The position numbers and the translations under genes are program-made. From the NCBI RefSeq assembly GCF_000003815.2, contig NC_049989.1, positions 3,064,173 to 3,119,524 of the forward strand: a DNA stretch of 55,352 nt, given 5' to 3'. The stretch comes from Branchiostoma floridae (taxonomy: Eukaryota > Chordata > Leptocardii > Amphioxiformes > Branchiostomatidae). How positions within the stretch are numbered: position 1 is the stretch's first letter; the number at the start of each line of letters is the position of its first letter. Shown piece by piece: positions 46,726 through 55,352 of the stretch. A model generated the notes under the pieces. That model saw only the letters and a list, made by a program, of their open reading frames with translations, was not told where the DNA came from and ran no database searches.

Positions 46726-46979
46726 TGGGCTGGATTTTGATCCAGTTCTGTATCCTTTTCTTCAGATTTCCAAAATCAAAGAAAGTCAGACCGCTGATTT
46801 TTGTGGTGGTCGCTTTAACGCTACCTTCTGCAGCTCTGGGCGATAGGACGGCGTATGTCGAGGTCTCAGTGGGCAGAAATTCAGCGGAGAAAGACGGACA
46901 GAGTGCAGATCCAGTCCAGGTCAAGGGGGAATTCGCCGGCATCGGAGCTGTCAAAAACGCTGAGGGAGATTTACACGAG
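46716..46979 (+). CDS. RNF215: RNF215 orthologue, exon 1 (signal peptide and start of luminal domain)
   Basis: First of five exons of a RING-finger 215 orthologue, a PA-domain membrane E3 ubiquitin ligase of the endomembrane system (human RNF215 is a multi-exon, signal-anchored RING protein). This exon gives 88 residues: a basic N-terminal stretch, a hydrophobic signal segment (about 27-42, LIFVVVALTLPSAALG, cleavage likely after Gly), then TAYVEVSVGR and VQVKGEFAGIGAV at the start of the protease-associated fold. It ends GAG|GTATTC in phase 0. Exons 2-5 follow in matching phase, with introns of 707, 754, 437 and 5100 bases. The identification rests mainly on exons 3 and 4. The transmembrane segment and RING are not in the window, so the gene is truncated at the right edge. 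Confidence 0.85.
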
Positions 46980-47686
46980 GTATTCATTGCCATATTTTAG
47001 GAGTCTGAATGTGAATAGTGGTGACAAATCAACACAGTATTTGTTGTAGTTTCTTTGATGAAATTTCTAATTTTGCCAAGTCTTTAATATCCAGGTCAAT
47101 CCTTGCTTGAACCCCAGCGTTTGGAAAATATGACTGGAAGTCTAGGAATGCCGTGATCTAGATTCCACCGACTCCATCTATATCGGGCAACTAAGTCTAT
47201 AGCTAGCGGTAGAAGCAGTATTGAGATTGTTTACCAGCGTAGTATGCAACAGTTCTTGTCTAGACCATACTTCGACACCATGGCCAGACATGACGTTTTG
47301 TGTATATCTCAATTCACCTTTGACAAATTACCTATTGTGCATCACACTACATGCATGCCCTGTTAAACTGTAAAACTCCTACAAGACCTTTCAAGTTAAA
47401 GGCCCATGAGACATAAACAAAACACATATGTACATTATTATGCAAACTAATCGATAAGGTTAGTATGTATATACATTTATGAAGCATTGTTGAAGCAGGA
47501 GTTGTTTACAGAACTGTGACAGAGCTTTTTAAAATTTTTATGTTCATGAATGTTAGACTTTCAGGTAATGGGATACACTGACTTAATGATACACTTAGTA
47601 CTAGTTTTGGAAAATCATATTCAGTTGCATGAGTAACTATCATTTGGTGCTTTTTGAATTGTACTAGTAAGTTTTCATCCCCCCAG

Positions 47687-47818
47687 GTCCCTCCCTGTGA
47701 TGAAGATGAGGATGAGGATGAGCTGATGTCCTCGTGGGGGCGTGGCTGGATAGGGACTCTCCATGTGGAGGAGAACCTGACTTCTCAGTGTGGGGGAGGG
47801 GCAACCCTTGTGGACAGG
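47687..47818 (+). CDS. RNF215: RNF215 orthologue, exon 2 (PA domain)
   Basis: The acceptor CATCCCCCCAG and donor AGG|GTAAGG bound 44 codons in phase 0 at both ends: VPPCDEDEDEDELMSSWGRG, then WIGTLHVEENLTSQCGGG and ATLVDR. The W-I-G core corresponds to the GWIAVAYV strand of the human protein. ENLT is a potential luminal N-glycosylation site, and two cysteines could form a luminal disulfide. The acidic DEDEDEDE run looks lineage-specific. Confidence 0.87.
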
Positions 47819-48125
47819 GTAAGGGAGATACATACACAACATGTACACAAATGTTTATACCATAGAACCAATAGTGTAAATGACAAGCTAGGCCCTATAT
47901 GTTGATTTATTCATACCTATAGATATCCATATATGTGTGTTTAGTTGTACTGTAAGTAGCTGTTATACATGTAGACCTTACGAAAGTCGCTGTACTTTTG
48001 TCGTGTCTCAATAAAGATTGTACAAAGAAGGAAGGGAGACCTGGCGCATCCCTGTTTTGTAATTAGCCAGCGAAAGGGTAATAATGTCACCCTGTGGTGT
48101 GTAGCATGTTGAGCGATGATGATGA

Positions 48126-48200
48126 GAGGAGAACCTGACTTCTCAGTGTGGGGGAGGGGCAACTCTAGTGGACAGGGTACGGAAATACACACAACATGTA
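48126..48200 (+). pseudogene. Duplicated 3' part of RNF215 exon 2 within intron 2
   Basis: A 75-base copy of 47768-47845 covering the last 17 codons of exon 2, the splice donor and about 25 bases of intron. Across the coding part only two bases differ, both at third positions and synonymous (ACC to ACT, CTT to CTA). The donor is kept as AGG|GTACGG. Upstream there is an in-frame TGA and no good polypyrimidine tract, so it is more likely a nonfunctional tandem copy than an alternative exon. Confidence 0.75.
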
Positions 48201-48572
48201 GGAAGAAAAGTACACTCACTAGCTTTGTGTTATGTAACAGAAAACAGGTACCATAAGACAATATGCTGATTCACAATTTAAACATTAAAGTGTGCATGAG
48301 TTACCCACAATGACACACACTGCACATGTATAATTCAATAATTCAAACAGTAGATTAGCTTGTATAAGCGTATTCTATTCATATTTGATGATGGCGTACT
48401 TAAAGCTGAACAATCCTGTGTCTATCATAGTTCTGTTTTGTTCCATAGGATCAGAGTGAGAACTCTATGATATATCTTTTTATCATTTATCAATGTACAT
48501 ACAGATTCTGTAATGGCATTAGCCGGCCAGCTCTGAGAAAGTTGAATGTACTGATTGTTTATTACTCTTCAG

Positions 48573-48644
48573 GTGAAGAAGGCCATGTTGCTGGGTGCCT
48601 CTGCAATCCTGATCCTGGCTTTTAACCCACAACTAGTGAAGGAG
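48573..48644 (+). CDS. RNF215: RNF215 orthologue, exon 3
   Basis: The acceptor TTACTCTTCAG precedes 24 codons VKKAMLLGASAILILAFNPQ followed by LVKE. This aligns with the conserved hydrophobic LGASALLLL strand of RNF215, which is continuous with LDISQL in exon 4. The chosen donor is GAG|GTCAGA, because it joins E directly to LDISQL as in the human protein. A second donor nine bases later (AAG|GTTTTA) would add VRK. Phase is 0 at both ends. Confidence 0.85.
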
Positions 48645-49081
48645 GTCAGAAAGGTTTTAACTTACCTTACCATGAATGTACCTTTACCTTTATTTGTTTT
48701 AACGCTAGTTCACCTTTATCTGCGGGTGACCTTTATCTGTTGTTTGTTTTTTAACATGGTATTTTAGGGACGTCAAGTTGCCAGACTGTGGTTTCAAATT
48801 GTAATATTTTCAAATTATGCAGTTTGCAACCATCATCCGTCGACCTGATCCCTAAATACCCCGTCTTTAAAACCAATAGTTATAGGTAAACTAGTGTTAG
48901 ATGTACCATTATAGATAGGTCGCTAAGTTGTTTGGAAACTAATAAAAAAGCTCTGTTTTACCATTGTAGTTAGCATGCAGATTGTAGCCTTTTTAGGTAG
49001 ACAATTATATATATATAAAATGACTTTTTCCTGCTGCATGTTGTTATTATTTGTATTTATATAAGTTGTTGTTGTTTTCAG

Positions 49082-49167
49082 CTGGACATCTCCCAGTTGT
49101 TTACCCATCCTGTAGTAATACTCCGAGGTGCAGAAAACATCACCAAAGTCCTGACAGCTCTTACTGG
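49082..49167 (+). CDS. RNF215: RNF215 orthologue, exon 4
   Basis: The acceptor TTGTTTTCAG and donor GG|GTAGGT bound LDISQLFTHPVVILRGAENI followed by TKVLTALT. LDISQL and the P-V-x-x-L strand plus N-[IV]-T-K-[VL]-L-x-A-L are the most diagnostic match to RNF215 in the window. NIT is a potential glycosylation site. The exon ends after two bases of a Gly codon (phase 2). Confidence 0.92.
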
Positions 49168-49660
49168 GTAGGTACAACAGTGGTGTATATGATCATGGAA
49201 GCTCATCTGTGTTGGTAATAATCATAGTACAGTGCTAAACTTTCTTTAGGATCAATAGTGATCCAATCACTTCAGAACGTAAACTCGTGAGAGTTACAAA
49301 CAATACTAACACGTGATGTTGTGGGTACATGATGTTAGGGGTGTGCATGATCACACTGGCTACTGGCTTACAGGAGCTTCCAGGTAAGGGGGGGGGGGGG
49401 CTTGGTGGTGGTAGGGAGTCATCAGAGTCGCTCACTTTCATTAGGTAATACCACATCAGTTGATGAAAGGTGTGGTAGGTTTGTTAATATGTTTAAGGTA
49501 TTACTGTTTTTCTTATTTGCAATGTGTGAAACAAAGGCCCTAATGTGACTCACTATCAAAGCAAATAGAGGGTTGGTCAGAAAATAGTCCCAGATTTGGA
49601 TATCTTATCTTGACAATGTGTTCCAGAAGTAGAATAAGGACTGACATACACATGTATGTC

Positions 49661-50545
49661 CAGAGGCGGCGGCACCAAATTTCGTTTGGGGGGGCGAACT
49701 TTTACTGACAGAATTGTACGGAGGCGCGACCATCCTAGGGGGGTCCGGGGGCATGCTCCCCCGGGAAAATTTGAAATCTTGACCCTCTAAAACGCCATTT
49801 CCTACGTTTTGGCGCGCATATTTTGCTGCCAGACTAAGCTAAATTTGATGACAATTCTGTTAGAAAGACACATGGTTTTAGCGAGGGCGATGCCCCCAAA
49901 AATATTCACGATTCCGAGTGTCGAAGGTGCAAGCTGTCGCAAGGTTGGTCTGGGAAAATTTCAAAATCTGTACCCTCTGAAACGCCATTTTCTGTATTTT
50001 GGGGGACAAATTTTGCTGAGGGACTATGCTAAATCTAATGTCATTTTTGTGAATGAAAGAGATGTTTGAGGGCAATGACCCACGTCTCAACAAATTTTCA
50101 CCATGTCGTTGTGAGCGCCGGAGGCACAAGTCATCGCTAGGGAGGTCCGGACAAAATTTTGAAATCTTGACCGCCTAAAACGTCATTTCCTGCATTTGAG
50201 GCCCACATTCTGCTTGTAAACCAAGTATAGTACGATAGTAAAATTTCTATTAGTTAAAAAGGTTTTTAAGAGCAACGCTCCCGCAACATATTGTCCTGCG
50301 CCGACATAGCCGCGAGCCGTCACAAGGGAACGCTGGCGAAATTTTGAAATCGGGACTCTCTGAAACGTCATTTCTTGCGTTTTCAGGCGTAAATTTTCCC
50401 ATTAGACTAGCTTGATTTAATGAAATTTCCATCATCAAAAAAATACACAAGGTTTCAGCTTGATTTTCTGGGGGGGCGACGCCCCCCCAACATATTTTTC
50501 GGGGGGGCAGCCGCCCCCCCTGCCCCCCCGGTGCCGCCGCCACTG
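49661..50545. mobile_element. Non-autonomous TIR element with internal tandem repeats
   Basis: Inverted ends CAGAGGCGGCGGCACC and CAGTGGCGGCGGCACC (complement) differ at one of 16 positions. ATGTC flanks both ends as a possible 5-base target duplication. G/C-rich homopolymer blocks adjoin the ends. The 885-bp interior contains four diverged units of about 190 bases, each with a GAAATCTTGACCCTCTAAAA and CGCCATTTCCTRC module (near 49771, 49965, 50161 and 50347). No transposase. It lies in RNF215 intron 4. Confidence 0.8.
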
Positions 50546-51240
50546 ATGTCTGCCAAAACATTTTCCATGTTACATCATATTATTCATGCCAAAAAAAAGC
50601 ACATATCACAGTACAAATGTAGTATCTCTTTCAGAATGGTAACAGCAACAACAAAGTAAGATGATGCTTAGGATGTTTGTATGACTTGTTAGGTAAGATG
50701 CATGCACACCTCTCAGACTGAAACCTGGAATGTGTTGGAGAATGCTAAAGGTTAGGCAGGGTTAGTCCCAGTATTTACCAGCCCTGGTCTGTGTCTGATC
50801 CTGGTTTTCACTGTCTTATGTAATGTCAGCAAACATCAAATACTTCAGAATTCATATCATACTACAGGGAATTTTCTTTTTATTACATAATATTGATGAT
50901 AAAGGATTTCCATGCAACATCAACTGAAGTCACCAAGTTATTTACTGGAATGTGTGCACATTGATGTTCTGGTATTTTGAACCTTGGGACCTAAAATATT
51001 TTCCTGGCATTGTAGGCTGTCCTAGCAAAAAAAAATATGACTGCCTAGACATTGTCCATGTTATATCATGTAATTTATGCAACAACAAAAACAGCACATT
51101 TGAAAATTTGGGGTAAGACGTCCCAACATATTTGTAGTGTTGGTTACTTAAAGTTTAGTTAATATCCATAAAAATGGCACATGTCACAGAAGTATCTCTG
51201 TCTTTCAGGATGGTAACAACAGAGTAGCTTTGTTGAGAGA
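50546..51240. repeat. Diverged duplication in RNF215 intron 4
   Basis: TCCATGTTACATCAT, CACATATCACAG and TATCTCTTTCAGAATGGTAA (50562-50643) recur in order at about 51056-51220, with an insertion in the second copy. The 49661-50545 element inserted at the border of the first copy. Confidence 0.6.
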
Positions 51241-51474
51241 AATGTTAGATAAGTTAGGCAGGAGCCTCCCAAAGTGACACCTTAGATTAATCTCTCAGGT
51301 GAGACAGGTCAAGTCTATTTTTAAGTGCAGAGGCTTATTAAGACCTGGCAGGGATACTTCTCTATTAGAAACAGATGTGCCAAGACTGACTCTTGGACTC
51401 CAGGGCCTGTAGGGTTGTTGGCTATGTCTAACCAACAACTCCAGGCGCAGGCAAGGAGCCAGAAATCTTGCATA

Positions 51475-51720
51475 AAGGCCCCTTCAGAGTAGAATCGTAA
51501 TGATCGAGCTGGAATTCGTCTGAATAAAATTCTTTGTATGTTCCTTGGAATTGTATCCTAGAAATTCTCACTGCATTCCAGATATTTGTGCCTATTCTTG
51601 TGCCTATTCTTGCAGTGAGAATTTCTAGGATGTACTAGGAATACCCAGGAATAATATAATACAAGAATTTTCATTCAGGCGGATTTCCGACTCATTCCGC
51701 CTCTCGTGTGAAGAGATGTT
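51475..51720. mobile_element. Hairpin MITE in RNF215 intron 4
   Basis: Imperfect inverted arms of about 110 bases. The inner ends are ATCCTAGAAATTCTCACTGC and its complement, and the outer parts share GTCTGAATAAAATTCTT against GCCTGAATGAAAATTCTT. A 14-base direct duplication (TGTGCCTATTCTTG) lies in the loop. Confidence 0.75.
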
Positions 51721-51859
51721 GCATATGTAATTCCCGCCCAAATGTGGCACAAATTTTGCAATTTTTCATTTCGGCTGGTTCTGCTTGATTCCAGTGCTGT
51801 CTGGAGGCCCTATCAGAGGGAAACTTCAGCTTGGATGGTACCACAGCCTTCGTTAGTCA

Positions 51860-52000
51860 GTTTGGTCCCTTGTAGTGCCTAGTGGCACATAGGGCAGCAA
51901 GATTCACGGCTGTTTCAGTAGCAAGGTATATTTCTAGAGGGCTAGGTTGCTAGCCGCTGGAGACACCTCCTCAATCACGGGACCACCATTTTACTTCTTT
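51860..52000 (-). mobile_element. SINE family 1, 3' fragment
   Basis: On the + strand, CTTGTAGTGCCTAG, GGGCAGCAAG, TTTCAGTAGCAAGGTA and CACGGGACCACCATTTTAC parallel 32240-32530. No tRNA head remains. Confidence 0.5.
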
Positions 52001-52778
52001 TGTTCTTGTCCTTGTACTGGATAACACCCCTCATTTGTGTTGGGGCAAACCATCCAGGGTGTAGCGCTGCAGTTTATTGACCATTCCTCAGGTGTTGCAA
52101 CACCTCTTCCTTAAACTTAACGGGATTAGCTTGAAGGGTGGTTGAATATGGCAGAGTATTCCAATCGATAGTATTCCAATCTTTTTTTCTTAATTCAAGC
52201 TTTAAAAAAAGCAGGTGCAACCCCAACTGATCAGCATCCTTTTCTTTGCTGTCTGATGCCAGATCCAGATTTTAACTGTCAGACATAATCATGATACATG
52301 TATACCTGTACTGTTATAAAAGAAGTTAATTTCTTCCTCTCAGACTCTGACTCTTACAGTTGCCCATGTAGTTATAACTAAGTACAGATGTCTCTTTTGT
52401 ATTTTGTATTTTTATCATCTTGAAGCATTACAGCATTTTGTTTAAGGAAAGGAGGAACTAAATAAAAGCAAAACAACAAACGAGTCTGTCGTTTTCCTGG
52501 GAAGTATTCAAAACTCACTGTGTGACCCATAGGTTCCAATACAAATTCTTGCCCATCACTGATTACCCACATTGCATCAGCCCAACAGTTGGCAACTAGT
52601 TAGCTATGGCTACAGAAGAGGACAGTAGCTCAAACTACCTTGAACTTATTTGGTGGTGAGTTAAAGTCAAGACTTTGTCCTGAGATGGCTTCTTCTCTTC
52701 TTTGTCCAGAGTTGGCATTCAGACATACTGTACATGGAAATCTGTGATGAATAAATGCCAACTACCAAGTTTAATGAC

Positions 52779-53098
52779 TTGGTATAACCTGTTTGACATA
52801 CCTATAAATGTTTTGGCACCAAGTGTTGTACCACCATGTTTATGTGTATATATAGTGATGACCTTTCATACGTGTGGGGTCTATGATATTCCATATGACT
52901 CCAGTTTCTGGACTTGTCTTTAAAAAGTCTGGAAAGAACTTGGTGTAAGTGTTTGACATACGTATACATGTTTTGGCACCAAGTGTTGTACCGCTGTGTT
53001 TATGTATATATATATAGTGATAACCTTTCATAGGTGCGGAGTTCATGATATTCCATAAGACTCTGGGCTTGCTCTTTAAAAAGTCATTGACTCCCCCA
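52779..53098. repeat. 160-bp tandem duplication in RNF215 intron 4
   Basis: Two adjacent copies, offset by 160 bases (GTTTGACATA at 52791 and 52951), share GTTTTGGCACCAAGTGTTGT and TCTTTAAAAAGTC. Confidence 0.9.
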
Positions 53099-53364
53099 GG
53101 TTCCAGTATCAAACATCATGTCAGTAACCTAAGTCCCAGTCCTCTTGTCAAGGCCCCAGAGTTTATCATCTGATTCTGGTCTGCTAAAAATAGAGTGTGC
53201 AGATGTGAACCATCTGTTGTCACAGTGGGATCTGTCAGTGCTGGGGTTATTTTGGGCTGTGGGTTGATTTCCAGTTTGATGAACGGCAGGGTACAGCTGG
53301 TGTTTGTAATCATGGTGTGAACAACAATCTGTTAATGGCAAAATCCAGTTAGTAGTCTCCAAAC

Positions 53365-53822
53365 TAGGGGTGGGTACCGGGTACACACCCGTACAAAACC
53401 GTTTTTCTTGTTCGACCGGTCCAAAAAAATGGACCTAAAAAAAATCAGTGGACTGGATCTTGGACTGATTAGAAATGAACACATTATATCGGCATTCAAA
53501 CATTTTGGGGCTAATTGTTGGTCCAAGAAATAACAAGATCGATGGAGTACCGTTAATAGTTTTTTCTACCATTTCTACAGCCAAACTTAGCATTGTTTAT
53601 TAGTAACTTGAATTATAAATTTAATGATTTTAAAACACCAGTGGGAGTCGGATGCTCGACCAAACAGACTCATTTGTAGTGAAATGGACCATTGTGTTGC
53701 AATTGAGTATCACTTACTTATAACTTTTCTCACACAATTTATTGTCAATTAGGTCCAGGTCCAAACCTGTACCTGATCCTCTGTACCTGTACCTGAATTT
53801 TCTGTACCGGTACATACCCCTA
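53365..53822. mobile_element. Non-autonomous hAT-type element
   Basis: A perfect 8-base target duplication CTCCAAAC (53357-53364 and 53823-53830) flanks inverted ends TAGGGGTGGGTACCGGGTAC and, in complement, TAGGGGTATGTACCGGTACA. An 8-base duplication with TAGGGGTG-type ends is typical of the hAT superfamily. The 458-bp AT-rich interior has no transposase. Confidence 0.88.
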
Positions 53823-54267
53823 CTCCAAACAGATGTAAAAGACTGGCATATTCTCATTACCAATGTTTTAACTTATGACTCTGTTTTTGGAGAGTCCAGT
53901 CATGATGCAGCACAAACTATTTAATTTCATCGTTAAGTCATGAAATTGATCATAATGTTGGAGAAGTTTTGTTTGGACTTTGCCAATGCGTCATCAATAT
54001 TATAAAATAACCACACTTTTCTCAAAGATTACAGTTAAGATGGCACTCTGCTGCTGCCCCAAACCAAATATTTCTATGATATGGAGCACAAGAAAATTTA
54101 AATACATACCCATACCAATATATAAGGGAAACATATACCTTGAGCACGTGTAATAGACACCACACTGTTAGAATTACATTGTATGCTTTTATGTTCCTAT
54201 GCATTGCCAAAGCTACCATCTGTTGTTCTTTAAAATTTGTAAATCTTTACATCTTTGTATTTTCCAG

Positions 54268-54322
54268 TGGAGGAAAAGTCAGAGCAAAGGTGGTGCACGA
54301 GAAAGCCTTCCATGAAGCCATG
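54268..54322 (+). CDS. RNF215: RNF215 orthologue, exon 5 (last one in window)
   Basis: The acceptor TTTGTATTTTCCAG and donor ATG|GTGAGT enclose one base completing the split Gly codon plus 18 codons: GGKVRAKVVHEKAFHEAM. The phase matches exon 4 exactly across a 5.1-kb intron, and the sequence continues the end of the PA-type domain (compare the ATAEI strand of the human protein). The transmembrane and RING exons lie to the right of the window. Confidence 0.82.
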
Positions 54323-54718
54323 GTGAGTTACACTGAGCATCATGCCAATAGACCAATCCTAACTGTCTATCTCGCCAATGAGAAAGTAGCTGCATGTCTG
54401 TCAAATATCGCCTTTTTCCCTTTTCATATTGCATTTCCAAGTGCTAACTCATATAGACTATCTACACTAAGTACTGCTAATATTATATATCTGGCAAAGA
54501 TGGTTTGCCAATACATGCAGATGTACTTCTAATTTCCTGACATGTGGCAACATATTATAAGTCCTTCAGCCAAGTTTAGTATGAAATTACTTTGGTGCAT
54601 GTGTGGGGTCACAGATGTACACTTTTCACTTTTGCTTTACTTCATTTTTGCTTCTGCTTAGCCCGGGTACCATCCTTTTTCTACCTGGGCTCCTTTTTTT
54701 AGGGCCCCGTTAGAAATA

Positions 54719-55296
54719 CGAGGGGCATTCAATAAGTAATGCCCCTGACCCACTTCCAGTTGTCTGATCTAGATGAAATTTTGCATGTGTAATGAGTCAT
54801 ATCTCTTTGGTTTATGTTGCAAAAAACAGCTCTGAACTAATTGTGGTAACTGATTTACTGGTGTTTGAACTGAGTCAGGTGTGAAATGGACCAGGTGTGA
54901 AATGGAGCAAGTTGAGTGTCGCGCAGTTATCCGGTTTTTGTATTTGAAAGGACGCACACCAAAGGGGACTTTTGATGAAATGAAAAAAACTTATGGTGAT
55001 GATGCCCCATCATATGACCTTGTAAAACGCTGGCATCCTGAATTCAAACAAGGCCGGAAGTCTGTGAAAACAGCTCCCAGACCTGGTCGTCCCTCTTCTG
55101 CCATTGATGAGGCATCTGTCGGAGGACCAACTTGGGATGTCCTACAAGAACGGTGTCCAGAGCTACATCAAATGATGGGAGAAATGCAAAATTCTGGGTG
55201 GTTCCTATGAAGAGAAAGACTAATAACTGTGCCAAGTTTCATTAATCTCCTGCTATGGGAAATGGGTCAGGGACATTACTTATTGAATGCCCCTCG
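54719..55296 (+). mobile_element. Mariner-type element, internally deleted
   Basis: Inverted ends of about 40 bases begin CGAGGGGCATTCAATAAGTA and are flanked on both sides by TA (54717-54718, 55297-55298), the mariner target. The 578-bp element keeps only the transposase N-terminus and lacks the catalytic domain. It lies downstream of exon 5 of RNF215. Confidence 0.9.
54902..55210 (+). pseudogene. Truncated mariner transposase (N-terminal HTH only)
   Basis: The frame from MEQVECRAVIRFLYLKG onward shows a mariner/SETMAR-type helix-turn-helix DNA-binding region: FLYLKGRTPKGTFDEM, YGDDAPSYDLVKRW and PRPGRPSSA, which corresponds to the linker after the second HTH. The remaining residues (VGGPTWDVLQERC...) do not follow the family, and no DD34D catalytic triad is present. 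About 103 codons remain of the usual 345 or so. An upstream ATG at 54881 is in frame, but the conserved start is the one chosen. It might still bind TIRs and act as a repressor if expressed. Confidence 0.8.
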
Positions 55297-55352
55297 TAGG
55301 ATGCTACATTCTGCCAGTATACAGAAACCCTTTTAGGTGGTACAGGATACAT

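Noticed and set aside
46716-54322. ZNRF3/RNF43 as the identity of the right-hand gene
   Set aside because: The same overall PA-plus-RING class, but LGASAILIL joined to LDISQL and the N-x-T-K-x-L-x-A-L pattern fit RNF215 and not ZNRF3/RNF43.
1-55352. CRISPR array, phage, integron or bacterial operon
   Set aside because: The regular repeats are tandem without unique spacers, and the spliced genes, SINEs and MITEs show animal nuclear DNA.

Overview
The window looks like nuclear DNA of an invertebrate deuterostome, most likely amphioxus (Branchiostoma). That assignment is inferred from three things: animal-type spliced genes, AT-leaning intergenic DNA packed with short TIR elements and tRNA-derived SINEs, and protein sequences closest to chordate families as I know them. 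No database search was possible. Only two genes are firmly supported, both on the + strand. No CRISPR array, rRNA, intact tRNA or bacterial-style operon was seen.

Bases 1-35,800 form a gene-poor stretch. It holds a foldback element (5-284), two short TIR-type elements (4711-4958 and 5200-5429), and a 29-bp minisatellite with a six-monomer higher-order period (about 6246-7130). It also holds copies of two tRNA-derived SINE families, a 180-bp tandem array near 25.5-26.2 kb, a family of degenerate repeats (24.5-27.5 kb), a 10-bp satellite in two arrangements (29.43-29.53 and 30.77-30.88 kb), a near-perfect foldback (31120-31294), and a MITE inserted into a SINE (32.85-33.25 kb). Open frames in this stretch are short and unrecognised.

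Bases 35,873-37,365 carry an uninterrupted (single-exon) voltage-gated potassium channel subunit of the Shal/Kv4 type. It has a T1 domain, S1-S6, a regular S4 charge ladder and a canonical TLGYGD filter. It is unusual in four ways: a one-base frameshift inside T1, an incomplete T1 zinc motif, loss of both the S6 glycine and the second proline of the PVP hinge, and an N-terminus unlike Kv4. A hairpin and an AATAAA signal follow the stop codon. This is the most interesting object in the window, because the S6 change resembles that of the vertebrate 'silent' Kv subunits but in a Shal-like backbone.

Bases 37,900-46,300 are again intergenic, with two adjacent MITEs, SINEs and simple repeats. From 46,716 to the right edge lies the 5' half of an RNF215 orthologue, a PA-domain transmembrane RING ubiquitin ligase. 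Five exons covering the signal peptide and the luminal protease-associated region can be traced, with matching splice phases. The transmembrane and RING exons must lie beyond the window. Its introns are heavily invaded: a duplicated piece of exon 2, an 885-bp TIR element with internal repeats, a hAT-type element with a perfect 8-bp target duplication, a hairpin MITE, and a mariner deletion derivative with TA target sites.
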